DNA from: Micromonospora fulviviridis
GTDB taxonomy: Bacteria; Actinomycetota; Actinomycetes; Mycobacteriales; Micromonosporaceae
NCBI RefSeq assembly: GCF_014648395.1
Contig: NZ_BMRA01000005.1
Coordinates: 1-64,000 of the forward strand
Direction of reading: 5' to 3'
Length of the DNA stretch: 64,000 nt
The position numbers and the translations under genes are program-made. Below the pieces are notes generated by a model. The model searched no databases. It was not told where the DNA came from and worked only from the letters and a program-made list of their open reading frames with translations. Below, piece by piece: positions 25,932 through 34,568 of the stretch (within the stretch, counting starts at the first letter, position 1; each line of letters opens with the position of its first letter).

Positions 25932-26810
25932 TCAGTCGACGCGCTGGCGGCGGCGGTGCAGGGCCAGCCCGGCGGTGACGGCGCCGGCGACCAGCCCGGC
26001 GGCGGCCGTGGACGGCACGGCGATCTTCGCGGCCCGCCGGCCGGTGCGGAAGTCGCGGACGTCCCAGCCCCGCTCGCGGGCCTGCCGGAGCAGCGCGGGA
26101 TCCGGGTTGATCGCCACGGGGCGCCCCACGGTGGAGAGCATCGGCAGGTCGTTGGCCGAGTCGCTGTACGCCGCGCAGCGGCTCAGCTCCAGCCCCTCCA
26201 CCGCGGCGAGCTGGGTGATCGCCTCGGCCTTGGCCGGGCCGTGCATGAGGTCGCCGACGAGCCGGCCGGTGTACGCCCCGTCGACCACCTCGGCCACCGT
26301 GCCGATCGCCCCGGTCAGGCCGAGCCGGGTCGCGATCACCCGGCCGATCTCCACCGGGGCCGCGCTGACCAGCCAGACCCGCTCGCCCGCGTCGAGGTGG
26401 CGCTGGGCCAGCTTGCGGGTGCCGGCCCAGATGCGCGGGGCCATCAGCTCGTCGAAGATCTCCTCGGTGAGGCGTTCGACGTCGTCCACCCGCCAGCCCT
26501 GCACGAAGGCGAGCGCCGCCTCCTTCGCCTGCGACATGTCCCCGGCGTGCTCGGTGGCGAGCAGCCGGAACTTCGCCTGCTGCCAGGCGAACCGGGCCAG
26601 GTCACCGGTGGTGAAGTACTTGCGGGCGGCCAGCCCGCGGGCGAACCAGTAGATCGACGCGCCCTGCATCATCGTGTTGTCGACGTCGAAGAACGCGGCG
26701 GCCGTCGGGTCGGGGGTGGGGGTGGCCGGGGGTGCCTCCGGGGTCTCCGACCAGCCGGCGGTGTGCCCGTGGACGTCGGTGCTGACCGTCACCTTCCGGC
26801 TCCGGGTCAC
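25932..26810 (-). CDS. HAD-IB family phosphatase (SerB1-like)
   Basis: A 292-residue HAD hydrolase: motif I FFDVDNTMMQG (nucleophile and acid Asp), motif II VSAAP, motif III Lys in HGPAKAEAI, and motif IV YSDSANDLPML. The helical cap follows motif I, as in phosphoserine phosphatase-like HAD-IB enzymes. The C-terminus ends in a hydrophobic helix (STAAAGLVAGAVTAGLALH) with a basic tail, suggesting a membrane anchor. GTG 26810 has GGGGAGG 5 bp upstream, better than an earlier start. Same neighbourhood as serB1 (Rv0505c). Confidence 0.87.
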   Translation of the reverse strand: MTRSRKVTVSTDVHGHTAGWSETPEAPPATPTPDPTAAAFFDVDNTMMQGASIYWFARGLAARKYFTTGDLARFAWQQAKFRLLATEHAGDMSQAKEAALAFVQGWRVDDVERLTEEIFDELMAPRIWAGTRKLAQRHLDAGERVWLVSAAPVEIGRVIATRLGLTGAIGTVAEVVDGAYTGRLVGDLMHGPAKAEAITQLAAVEGLELSRCAAYSDSANDLPMLSTVGRPVAINPDPALLRQARERGWDVRDFRTGRRAAKIAVPSTAAAGLVAGAVTAGLALHRRRQRVD

Positions 26811-26924
26811 GACGACCTCCCCTCGACGACCGCGTACGCCCTCCGTACCGAGCCTATCCGGCATCGTGTGACGGGCGGATGTCCGGCGGGAGAAGTGTGG
26901 CGTGAACGGCTGTTCCGGGCGGGT

Positions 26925-27779
26925 TCAGCGGTCGCCGGGGCAGGTGGTCGGGGCGGGCCCGAGCGCGTCGCTGGCCGCCGGGGCCGGCAGCCCGCAGGCG
27001 ATCGCCTCGCGGAGCGCGTCGGCGCGCCGGCCGGCCGCGTCGAGCAGGGCGAGCGAGCGGCGGGTGCGGTCCCGGTCGGCGTGGTCCGACCGGTCGAGCA
27101 GCCCGCTGACCGCCCGGCGCTGGCCGCCGAGGAACGTGTCGACGGCGTCCAGCGCCGCGGGGTCGGAGCGCTGCGCGGCCACCGTGGTCAACAGGCGTAC
27201 GCCCTGCCGGGTGTCGGCGTCCATGTCGTCGAGCACGGCGCTGAAGCCGAGCCGGTCGTCGCGGACCGTGGCGGCCTCGTCGAGCCGGGTCCGGGCGAAG
27301 TCGAGGAAGAGCTGGCCCCGGCTGATGTCGGAGCTGGCCAGGGCGAGCTGGGCGCGCTCGGTCGAGCGCTTCATGCCGTAGAGGGCGTCGCCGGGCACCG
27401 CGTTCTCGCTGGCGGCGGAGATGCCGGAGAGGGCGATCGCGCCGGCGGCCACGCCGACCAGGATCGCGCCCCGGGCCCGGGCCCGTCGCCCGGTCATCGC
27501 CGGCAGCAGGGAACCCCGGACGCCGGTGCCGGTCTTCGCCGGGGCACCCACGCCCTCGCGCTCGGCCGTGGCGACGAGCATCGCCCGCAGTCCGGTGCGG
27601 AATTCGCCGTCCACCTCGACGTCGGGCCGGTCGGCGGTGAGCCGCCGGCTCACCGCGACGAGCGCCGCGAGTTCGTCGTCGGACCGGGAACGGACGTGGT
27701 GCCGCCGGCCGCCGTTGGCCTCGTCGAGGAGTTGCGCGAAGCGCTCGGCACGCCGACGGGAGAAGAGGTCGCTGTCCAC
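26925..27779 (-). CDS. rsbN: DUF5667 membrane protein, probable anti-sigma factor RsbN
   Basis: A 284-residue protein: a cytoplasmic N-terminal part (1-100) with DSDLFSRRRAERFAQLLDE, one TM helix (about 104-122) and an extracytoplasmic DUF5667 domain starting ASENAVPGDALYGMKRSTER. It lies directly downstream of a bldN-like sigma gene, as rsbN does in Streptomyces, where RsbN sequesters σBldN at the membrane. GTG 27779 is preceded by GAGGGGG; longer starts up to 27917 are possible. A promoter resembling the σBldN consensus lies upstream at 27936-27964, so feedback control is likely. Confidence 0.8.
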   Translation of the reverse strand: MDSDLFSRRRAERFAQLLDEANGGRRHHVRSRSDDELAALVAVSRRLTADRPDVEVDGEFRTGLRAMLVATAEREGVGAPAKTGTGVRGSLLPAMTGRRARARGAILVGVAAGAIALSGISAASENAVPGDALYGMKRSTERAQLALASSDISRGQLFLDFARTRLDEAATVRDDRLGFSAVLDDMDADTRQGVRLLTTVAAQRSDPAALDAVDTFLGGQRRAVSGLLDRSDHADRDRTRRSLALLDAAGRRADALREAIACGLPAPAASDALGPAPTTCPGDR

Positions 27780-27935
27780 CGCAGGCACCCCCTCTCGCTG
27801 GTCACGGCCGCTCTGGCCGTCGTCGTCACCAGCGACCGGTGGCAGCGTGTGGCCGATGTCGACCGGGACGGCCGACCTGACCCACCGGACCGGGTGGCCC
27901 GGGGGACGCCGGGACAACCACTGGTCGCACCCGGA

Positions 27936-27964
27936 GAAACGGTTCGCGCCGGTAGCCGGTTACG
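27936..27964 (-). promoter_or_regulatory. Candidate σBldN-type promoter for rsbN
   Basis: Minus strand: CGTAAC at 27964-27959, a 17-nt spacer, then CGTTTC at 27941-27936. The Streptomyces σBldN consensus is, from memory, CGTAAC and CGTTGA; the -35 is exact and the -10 matches at four of six. Transcription would begin near 27929 and leave a leader of about 150 nt before GTG 27779. Confidence 0.55.
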
Positions 27965-28068
27965 GCCCGGTCGGTGGCGAAATCACCAAGAGTGATCGCC
28001 GTCACGGGCTTCGGAGGGTGCGCTGGTCCGCGCCCGGGGGCTCGCCGGGCGGGAGGGAACGGGTCGGA

Positions 28069-29049
28069 TCAGGGCTGGAAACCGTCCGGCAGCAGCCGGG
28101 CCAGGGCCCGGACCGCCCGGTACTGCAACGCCTTGATGGCGCCCTCGTTCTTGCCCATGGCGCGGGCCGTCTCGGCCACCGAGAAGCCCTGGAGGAAGCG
28201 GAGCACGATGCACTCCTGCTGCTCCGGGTTGAGCTGCTTCACGGCGGTGAGCAGGGCGACGTTGGTGATGTGCTCGACCACCGCCGCCTCCGGGCTGCCC
28301 TCGGGCCCCCGGTCCTCCCGGTCGGCGTCGAGCACGTCGCCGGTGGTCACCTCCAGCCGGTAGCGGCCGGACTTGAAGTGGTCGGCGACCAGGTTGCGGG
28401 CGATGGTGACCAGCCAGGCGCCGAGGTCGCGGCCCTGCCAGGTGAAGCTGCCGATCCGCTTGAGCGCCCGGAGGAACGTGTCGGAGGTGAGGTCCTCGGC
28501 GAGCTGGCGGTTGCCGACCCGGAAGTAGACGAACCGGAAGACGGTGTCGACGTACCGGTCGTAGATCAGGCCGAACGCCTCGGCCTCGCCGGCCTGCGCC
28601 CGCTCGACCAGTGCCCAGACCTCGGTGGCCGGGTCGGACGGGTCGGGGCGGCTCGGGAAGCCGGTGGCCGGTGCGGCGGTCGCCGGGACGGCCGGCAGCA
28701 CCGCCGTGTCGGCGGCGGTCACCGCGGGCAGCACGGCGGTCTCGGCGGCTGAGGGCTCGCTGTTCGCCGTCGCCTCACCGCGCCGGCCCTGGGCCGGCAT
28801 GGTGGGCCGGGACGGGGCGCCGAGCCGGCCGGCGGCGGGCTTCGCGTTGCCCCCGGGCGTCGCGGGGCGCGGCGGCGCCTCGTTGTGGTGTGTGCGGTTG
28901 CGGACCCGCCGCCCCTCGCCGCGTACCGCGAGGCCGCGCATTCCGTCGGCGGCCGCCCGTGGAGCGGGCTCCAGGCGTTCGTTGACGGGTGTTCGCTGGG
29001 TCGGGCCGGTCACTCCGGCCGGCCGGTCCGCGTAACCGAAGGTGGTCAC
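28069..29049 (-). CDS. bldN: Developmental ECF sigma factor BldN
   Basis: A 326-residue sigma factor. Region 2 spans about 145-215 (VERAQAGEAEAFGLIYDRY, AEDLTSDTFLRALKRIG) and region 4 about 262-318 (LNPEQQECIVLRFLQGFSVA, MGKNEGAIKALQYRAVRAL). These blocks match Streptomyces BldN, which directs chaplin and rodlin genes and aerial growth. The N-terminal 140 residues are Pro/Ala/Arg-rich with a repeated TAVLPAV; S. coelicolor BldN also has an N-terminal pro-sequence that is removed, but a shorter one. GTG 29049 has GGGGAGG 4 bp upstream. Confidence 0.92.
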   Translation of the reverse strand: MTTFGYADRPAGVTGPTQRTPVNERLEPAPRAAADGMRGLAVRGEGRRVRNRTHHNEAPPRPATPGGNAKPAAGRLGAPSRPTMPAQGRRGEATANSEPSAAETAVLPAVTAADTAVLPAVPATAAPATGFPSRPDPSDPATEVWALVERAQAGEAEAFGLIYDRYVDTVFRFVYFRVGNRQLAEDLTSDTFLRALKRIGSFTWQGRDLGAWLVTIARNLVADHFKSGRYRLEVTTGDVLDADREDRGPEGSPEAAVVEHITNVALLTAVKQLNPEQQECIVLRFLQGFSVAETARAMGKNEGAIKALQYRAVRALARLLPDGFQP

Positions 29050-29262
29050 CGCGCCTCCCCGATCCAGGCGGGGCACGGCCGCACCGGCCGCCGGGGCGTC
29101 ACGGCGGGACCGGGTACGCCCCGGCCGCGTGCGGCCGTTCCGGGACGTGCCGACGGGCGGCACGTCTCCTTGAGGTGCTGGTCCAATGCGCTCACAGGCA
29201 CGGGGGCCTCCTCGGGCTGAGGGGTGTCGACTCACGGCAAATGGGGTGAGCCGACCCGAGTG

Positions 29263-29268
29263 ATGATA
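29263..29268 (-). promoter_or_regulatory. Candidate bldN -10 box
   Basis: TATCAT on the minus strand (5 of 6 to TATAAT), about 215 bp upstream of the bldN GTG. No good -35 lies at the usual spacing, suggesting activated or relaxed recognition. Confidence 0.45.
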
Positions 29269-29298
29269 GGGCCAACGTCACCCGCGCGTGGCAAGTCC

Positions 29299-29313
29299 GT
29301 TACACAGAGCGGA
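29299..29313. promoter_or_regulatory. Candidate BldD operator upstream of bldN
   Basis: The 15-mer GTTACACAGAGCGGA matches seven of the nine fixed positions of the BldD palindrome NTNACNC(A/T)GNGTNAN; the left half is complete. It is about 40-55 bp upstream of the inferred bldN transcription start. In Streptomyces bldN is a direct BldD target, so the site is expected, though not proven. Confidence 0.4.
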
Positions 29314-29668
29314 AGTATTTCCGGTCCCGTCGCACAAATGGCGGACCCCTTGTCCGTCGTGTGCGGTTGACTTTCGCGTCGCTACCTGGTCCGGAGTGGA
29401 AAGTCCTGGTCGGAGCCAATTTTGTTGCGCCCTCGGCGTGTCGCGGTGGCGGCCCGGCCGGGGCGGTTCCGGCTGCCCGGGCGACCCCGGCGGCCGACCG
29501 GTGGAGGGCCCCTTCCCACGTTCGGGAATCCTTCCTGGCGGGGTGGACAGTCCCGCCGGGGGGACCGGGGTCCGGCGTGTCCGATGCGGCCGGCCGTTTG
29601 CCCGCCACGCGGCGGGCCCGGCGTTGGGGCGTGGCCGGGCGGACGCGGCTGTGCCAGACTCAGCCACC

Positions 29669-31300
29669 GTGCAGGACGCAGCCCACAGCTCCGCGCCGAA
29701 CCTCGCCGACCGGCTCCACCGGACGGCCGCCGTCGACGGTGACCGTCCCGCGCTGCACTGGCGCGACCGGACGCTGACCTGGTCCGCTCTGGACGCCTCG
29801 GTGACCGCCACCGCCCGCGCGCTGGCCGCGGCGGTGCCGCCGTCCGCTCCGGACGGCCATCCGCCCCGGGTGGCGATCGCCTTCGGCAACACCCCGGACT
29901 TCGTGGTCACCTACCTGGCCGTGCTCCGCGCCTGCCTCGTGGCGGTGCCGGTCAACCCGGGCTTCACCGCCCGGGAGCTACGGCACGTGCTCGCCGACTC
30001 CGGGGCCGCCGTGCTGGTCGGCGCGGCCCCGGTGGTCGACCGGGCGCCCACCGGCGACCTGCCCGCGCTCACCGCGGTGCACACCACCCCGCCGGTCGCC
30101 GACGGTGACGGGGCGTTTGGCTTTCCGGCCCGGGGCGGGGACGACCTCGCCGTCCTGCTCTACACCTCCGGCACCGAGGGCCGGCCCAAGGGGGCGATGC
30201 TGTCGCACCGGGCCCTGGCCGCCAACCACGCCCAGGTCGACCGGATCGATCCGCCGGTGGTCGGCCCCGACGACACCGTGCTGCTCGCCCTGCCGCTCTT
30301 CCACGCGTACGGGTTGAACTCCGGGCTCGGGGCCGTGGTGCACCACGGCGCGACCGGGGTGCTGGTCGACGAGCCGGGCCCGACCGGGGCGCTCGACGAG
30401 ATCGCCCGGCACCGGGTCAGCGTGCTGGTGGGCGTACCGTCGATGTTCCTGGCCTGGGCCGACGCGGCGGGCGACCACCCCGCGGCGCTGGATTCGGTGC
30501 GGGTCGCGGTGTGCGGTGCCGCGCCGCTGCCGCCGGCCGTCGGGGCGCGCTTCACCGAGGTCACCGGGCACCCGGTGCACGTCGGGTACGGGCTCACCGA
30601 GACCGCCCCGGTGCTCACCTCCACCCTGGTCGGGGGCGAGCCGAAGCCGGGCTCCATCGGCCGCCCGCTGCCCGGCGTCGAGCTGCGCCTGGTCGGGTCG
30701 GACGGCGCGGAGCTGTGGCGCGACGGGGTGCCCACGGCCGAGGAGGACGCCGACGAGCTGCACCTCTCCGACGACCCGACGGGCACCGACCCGGGGCAGA
30801 TCGTGGTGCGCGGCGACAACCTCTTCGACGGCTACTGGCCGGACGGGCGCGGCGGCCCGGACCCGGACGGCTGGTGGCCCACGGGCGACGTGGCGTACGC
30901 CGACTCCGACGGTGATCTCTTCCTGGTCGACCGGCTCGGCGAGCTGATCCTGGTCAACGGCTTCAACGTCTACCCGCACGAGGTGGAGCTGGTGCTCCAG
31001 GCGCACCCCGGGGTGGCCGAGTCGGCCGTCCTGGGTATGCCGCACCCGCGGACCGGCGAGACTGTCCGGGCGTACGTGGTGCGGGCGGCCGGCTCGACGG
31101 TGACGGCGGAGGAGCTGCTCGGCCACTGCGCGCGTAACCTGGCCCGGTTCAAGTGCCCGACCGCCGTCGAGTTCGTCGACGACCTGCCCCACTCGGCGAT
31201 CGGCAAGGTACGCAAGACCGAGCTCCGCCCCGCGGCGCCCCCGGTGCCCGCGCCCGCGCCGCCGATCGAGATCCGCACGGAGGTATCCGATGTCCAGTGA
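29669..31300 (+). CDS. Acyl-CoA synthetase (AMP-dependent synthetase/ligase)
   Basis: A 543-residue ANL-superfamily enzyme that activates a carboxylic acid with ATP and CoA. P-loop LLYTSGTEGRPKGAML (A3), VHVGYGLTETAPVL (A5), WWPTGDVAYADSDGDLFLVDRLGELILVNGFNVYP (A7-A8; two shorter adjacent blocks) and the catalytic Lys in SAIGKVRKTEL (A10) are all present. Chain-length preference is unknown. GTG 29669 is used; CAGACT seven bases upstream resembles a leaderless -10 with one mismatch, and GTG 29651 is an alternative. It overlaps the glutaredoxin gene by 11 bp. Confidence 0.9.
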   Translation: MQDAAHSSAPNLADRLHRTAAVDGDRPALHWRDRTLTWSALDASVTATARALAAAVPPSAPDGHPPRVAIAFGNTPDFVVTYLAVLRACLVAVPVNPGFTARELRHVLADSGAAVLVGAAPVVDRAPTGDLPALTAVHTTPPVADGDGAFGFPARGGDDLAVLLYTSGTEGRPKGAMLSHRALAANHAQVDRIDPPVVGPDDTVLLALPLFHAYGLNSGLGAVVHHGATGVLVDEPGPTGALDEIARHRVSVLVGVPSMFLAWADAAGDHPAALDSVRVAVCGAAPLPPAVGARFTEVTGHPVHVGYGLTETAPVLTSTLVGGEPKPGSIGRPLPGVELRLVGSDGAELWRDGVPTAEEDADELHLSDDPTGTDPGQIVVRGDNLFDGYWPDGRGGPDPDGWWPTGDVAYADSDGDLFLVDRLGELILVNGFNVYPHEVELVLQAHPGVAESAVLGMPHPRTGETVRAYVVRAAGSTVTAEELLGHCARNLARFKCPTAVEFVDDLPHSAIGKVRKTELRPAAPPVPAPAPPIEIRTEVSDVQ

Positions 31301-31544
31301 CGCCCGGCTCACCCTGATCACCCGGCCCGACTGCCACCTCTGCGAGGACGCGAAGGCGGCGCTCGACCGGGTGGTGGCGGTGACCGGCGACCGCTGGATC
31401 GAGAAGGACGTGACGGGCGACCTGGAGCTGGAACGCGAGTACGGCGACCGGCTGCCGGTGGTGCTGCTCGACGGCAAGGAGCACGGCTACTGGCGGGTCG
31501 AGGAGGAGCGGCTGCTGCGGGACCTCACCACCCCGCAGCTCTGA
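31290..31544 (+). CDS. Glutaredoxin-like thiol-disulfide protein
   Basis: An 84-residue thioredoxin-fold protein with the redox motif CHLC (TRPDCHLCEDAKAAL) and the cis-Pro segment DRLPVVLLDG. It belongs to the DUF836/glutaredoxin-2-like group that precedes hemA in many actinobacteria (Rv0508 position). The ATG has GGAGG upstream, inside the end of the ligase gene. Partner and electron donor are unknown; mycothiol is likely the low-molecular-weight thiol in this lineage. Confidence 0.9.
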   Translation: MSSDARLTLITRPDCHLCEDAKAALDRVVAVTGDRWIEKDVTGDLELEREYGDRLPVVLLDGKEHGYWRVEEERLLRDLTTPQL

Positions 31545-31552
31545 GCGCCCCT

Positions 31553-31558
31553 TACAGT
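31553..31558 (+). promoter_or_regulatory. -10 box for leaderless HAD gene
   Basis: TACAGT, six bases before the ATG at 31565. Confidence 0.65.
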
Positions 31559-31564
31559 GCAGCG

Positions 31565-32212
31565 ATGACCGCTGCGCGCCGCCACCTGGTGTGGGACTGG
31601 AACGGAACCCTCCTCGACGACCTCGACCTGGTGGTGCGAGCCACCAACGTCGCCTTCGCCAGCGCCGGCGGTCCGGTGGTCACCGCCGACGAGCACCGGG
31701 TCCGGTTCCGCCGCCCGATCGCCGACTACTACGCGGAGATGCTCGGCCAGGCGATCGACGACGAGGCGTTCGGCCGGCTCGACCGGATCTTCCACGAGGC
31801 GTACCGGGCCGGGTTGACCAGCTGCGCGCTGGCCGCCGACGCCACCGCCGCGATCGCCGCCTGGCCGGGCAGCCAGTCGCTGCTGTCCATGTGGTTCCAC
31901 GACGAGCTGGTGCCCACGGTGCACACGTACGGGCTGACCCCGCACTTCACCCGGGTGGACGGGCTGCGCGCCGCGGTCGGCGGCGGCCCGAAGGCGGAGT
32001 GGCTGGAGAAGCACCTCGCCGAGCTGGGCCTCGACGGCCGTGAGGTGGTGCTGATCGGCGACTCCCTGGACGACGCCGACGCCGCGGCCTCGGTGGGGGC
32101 CGCCTGCGTCCTCTACACCGGTGGCCTCTCCGACCCCGCCCGCCTCCGCACCTCCGCCCACCCGGTCGCCGACACCCTCACCCAGGCCGTCGCCCTCGCC
32201 CGGGAGTGCTGA
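31565..32212 (+). CDS. HAD family hydrolase (phosphoglycolate phosphatase-like)
   Basis: A 215-residue HAD phosphatase. Motif I is WDWNGTLLDD, with Asp and an Asn-Gly-Thr in place of the common Asp-Gly-Thr, so the second acidic residue is replaced. The Lys region is GGGPKAEWLE and motif IV is VLIGDSLDDADAA. The substitution is seen in one group of Gph-like proteins and may alter activity. It probably removes phosphate from a small metabolite; substrate unknown. Leaderless start. Confidence 0.85.
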   Translation: MTAARRHLVWDWNGTLLDDLDLVVRATNVAFASAGGPVVTADEHRVRFRRPIADYYAEMLGQAIDDEAFGRLDRIFHEAYRAGLTSCALAADATAAIAAWPGSQSLLSMWFHDELVPTVHTYGLTPHFTRVDGLRAAVGGGPKAEWLEKHLAELGLDGREVVLIGDSLDDADAAASVGAACVLYTGGLSDPARLRTSAHPVADTLTQAVALAREC

Positions 32213-32227
32213 CCGACGCCCGGTGGC

Positions 32228-32890
32228 TCAGGCCCGGAGGTGGGTGAGGACGGCCAGCACCCGGCGGTGGTGGTTGGTGGCGTCGGGGGGCAGGTCGAGC
32301 TTGGTGAAGATGTTGCGGACGTGCTTCTCGACGGCGCCGTCGCTGACCACCAGGGCACGGGCGATGGCGGTGTTGGAGCGGCCCTCGGCCATGAGAGCGA
32401 GCACCTCGCGTTCGCGGGGGGTCAGCTCGGCCAGCGGGTCGTTCCGGCGGCGCCGGACCAGCAGCTGGCTGATCACCTCCGGGTCGAGCACCGTGCCGCC
32501 GGCCGCGACCCGGGCCAGCGCGTCCAGGAACTCGTCGATCGCGGCCACCCGGTCCTTGAGCAGGTAGCCGATCCCGCCCCCGCCGGCCCCGCCGCCGGTG
32601 GTGGCGAGCAGGTCGTCGGCGTACGACACCTCGACGTACTGGGAGAGCACCAGGACCGGCGTACGCGGCACCCGCCGGCGCGCCTCCACGGCCGCCCGCA
32701 GCCCCTCGTCGGTGTGCGACGGCGGCATCCGCACGTCCACCACCGAGACGTCCGGCCGGTGCGCCACCACCGCCTCGACCAGGGCGTCCCCGTCGCCGAC
32801 GGCGGCTACCACCTCGTGCCCCGACTCGGTGAGCAACCGGACCAGCCCCTCCCGGAGCAGTACGGCGTCGTCCGCGATCACTATCCGCAT
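32228..32890 (-). CDS. NarL/FixJ family response regulator
   Basis: A 220-residue regulator with a receiver domain (IVIADDAVLLREGL at 3-16, phospho-Asp in VSVVDVRMPP near residue 52, Lys in YLLKDRV) and a LuxR-type HTH (LTPREREVLALMAEGRSN, then VEKHVRNIFTKL). The receiver has an unusual Gly-rich loop (TTGGGAGGGG) before the Lys strand. It forms a pair with the kinase gene 98 bp upstream on the same strand. The regulated process is unknown. Confidence 0.9.
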   Translation of the reverse strand: MRIVIADDAVLLREGLVRLLTESGHEVVAAVGDGDALVEAVVAHRPDVSVVDVRMPPSHTDEGLRAAVEARRRVPRTPVLVLSQYVEVSYADDLLATTGGGAGGGGIGYLLKDRVAAIDEFLDALARVAAGGTVLDPEVISQLLVRRRRNDPLAELTPREREVLALMAEGRSNTAIARALVVSDGAVEKHVRNIFTKLDLPPDATNHHRRVLAVLTHLRA

Positions 32891-32988
32891 GGGTCCGGTG
32901 TCTACCACGTCCTGGACCCACAGCGCGGCCTCGTTCCGGTCCGGAGCGCCACCGGGCGCCGCGGCGGCCGGATGACGGCCGTCCGGCG

Positions 32989-34293
32989 TCACCGGGGGAG
33001 TTCCGCGTGGATCCGGGTCGGCCCGCCGTTCGGGCTGGCCACCTCCAGGGTCCCCCCGGCGGCCCGGACCCGGTCGGCGATGCCGCTCAGCCCGTGCCCC
33101 TTGGCCAGGTGTGCGCCGCCGATCCCGTCGTCGGCGACGGTGATCTCCAGCCGGCCGACCTTCCGGGTCACCTCGACCCGGCAGGCGGCTGCCCGGCTGT
33201 GCTTGGAGACGTTGGTCAGCGCCTCGGCCACCACGAAGTACGCGGTGCTCTCCAGCCCCGGGTCGAGCCGCCCGTCGGCGGTGCCCAGCTCGTCGTCGAC
33301 CACCAGTTCGGTGGGGACCAGGGCACGGGCGGCGAGCGCGGCCAGCGCGCTGGGCAGGCCCCGGTCGACCAGGATCGGCGGGGCGATGCCCCGGGAGAGG
33401 GCGCGCAGCTCGTCGAGGGTGTCCCGGGTCTGGCTGACCGCCTCGTCCAGGGTCCGGCGGGCCGCCTCGGGGTCGGCGGCGAGCTGCTGGCGGGCCCGGC
33501 TGAGGTCCATGGCGAGGCGGACCAGGCGCTGCTGCGGGCCGTCGTGGATGTCCCGCTCCAGCCGGCGCAGGGCGGACGCCTCGGCGGACGCGGCGGCCCG
33601 CTTCTGCTCCTCCAGCGTGGTGATCCGCTGCCGCATCTCGGCCACCCCGGTGAGCAGCGAGTACGCCAGGGCGGCCTGGATCCGGGCGCAGGCCCTGGCC
33701 ACCAGGGGCAGGGTGAACAGGGCGAACAGCCCGATCGCGGTGTTCAGGGCGACCCGCGCACCGCTCCCGTCGCCCATCCCGAGCAGCTGGCTCAGGTCCT
33801 GGTCGCCGGGGCCGCGCGGGATCGCCCAGTCGTACGCGGCGTAGAGCGTGCCGGCGGCGGCCAGCGCCCACCAGACGAGCACCACCACGAAGGTGGGCAG
33901 GGTCACCAGCAGCCGGACGAAGGCGTGCAGCAGGTCGAGCCAGGACTGCGGGTCGCGCATCGGGGTCAGGACCCGCCGCCAGAAGCCCGCGCCCCGCTCG
34001 GGGGCCAGGTAGATCGGGCGGACCTGGGGCTGGCGCAGCACGGCGGGCAGCCGCAGCCGTTCCAGGTCGGCGAGCCCCCGGGCCGCGTACAGGGTGCCGG
34101 CGAGGACCGGCAGGCCGAGCGTGGTGACCAGCAGCCCGGCGGTGAGTGAGATCCCGGCCACGGCCAGGACGAAGCCGACCAGCGCCAGCGGGAGGCCGAA
34201 GAGCACGTAGCCGGAGTCGCGCAGGAGCTGGCGGACGAGGCCCCGGACGGGTGTGGTGGGGGTGGGCGCGGCGCCCAGCGGTACGGCGGTCAT
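32989..34293 (-). CDS. Sensor histidine kinase (NarX/DesK-type, putative-sensor domain)
   Basis: A 434-residue kinase: a membrane sensor domain with four helices (VLFGLPLALVGFVLAVAGISL, LLVTTLGLPVLAGTLYAA, LVTLPTFVVVLVWWALAAAG, LNTAIGLFALFTLPLVA), a HisKA_3 dimerisation helix with the phospho-His in ERDIHDGPQQRLV, and a HATPase_c domain (EALTNVSKHSRA, DDGIGGA, GHGLSGIADR). This sensor type occurs in actinobacterial cell-envelope and antibiotic-response systems. The ATG at 34293 has TAGCCT on the minus strand six bases upstream, so it is probably leaderless. Confidence 0.9.
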   Translation of the reverse strand: MTAVPLGAAPTPTTPVRGLVRQLLRDSGYVLFGLPLALVGFVLAVAGISLTAGLLVTTLGLPVLAGTLYAARGLADLERLRLPAVLRQPQVRPIYLAPERGAGFWRRVLTPMRDPQSWLDLLHAFVRLLVTLPTFVVVLVWWALAAAGTLYAAYDWAIPRGPGDQDLSQLLGMGDGSGARVALNTAIGLFALFTLPLVARACARIQAALAYSLLTGVAEMRQRITTLEEQKRAAASAEASALRRLERDIHDGPQQRLVRLAMDLSRARQQLAADPEAARRTLDEAVSQTRDTLDELRALSRGIAPPILVDRGLPSALAALAARALVPTELVVDDELGTADGRLDPGLESTAYFVVAEALTNVSKHSRAAACRVEVTRKVGRLEITVADDGIGGAHLAKGHGLSGIADRVRAAGGTLEVASPNGGPTRIHAELPR

Positions 34294-34299
34294 GCTCCG

Positions 34300-34305
34300 A
34301 GGCTA
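34300..34305 (-). promoter_or_regulatory. -10 box for leaderless kinase gene
   Basis: TAGCCT on the minus strand, six bases before ATG 34293. Confidence 0.6.
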
Positions 34306-34568
34306 TGGGCCGGGGACGGCCCGACCCATCCCGTGCGCGGGCCTCTCCGGGGTGGGGTTCTCCCTACCTGAGCCGGCGGTGGCACCCCTGCCGGACGTGA
34401 GACGCGCCTCTCCCCGACGGTGACACAGCGCTACCGGGCGCGCGCGATTGGTCAGAGAAGTCGGGATTGAGCAATAATCGCCACGCGGCGCCGAGGGAGC
34501 TCCGTCTATCGATCTTGTTGGAATGGAGGGGCAGGTGGAGGCGCGTCGCGAGCTTTCAAGATCGCGAT

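Larger units (their letters stand above)
29050..29668. other. Regulatory region between bldN and the acyl-CoA ligase gene
   Basis: About 620 bp without a convincing gene. On the minus strand it carries the bldN leader, a TATCAT -10 box (29263-29268) and a BldD-like box (29299-29313). It includes the most AT-rich short patch nearby (around 29315-29425). The ligase-side half holds only GC-rich sequence and a CAGACT element (29656-29661) before the ligase start. Longer frames crossing the region have no family features. Confidence 0.5.
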
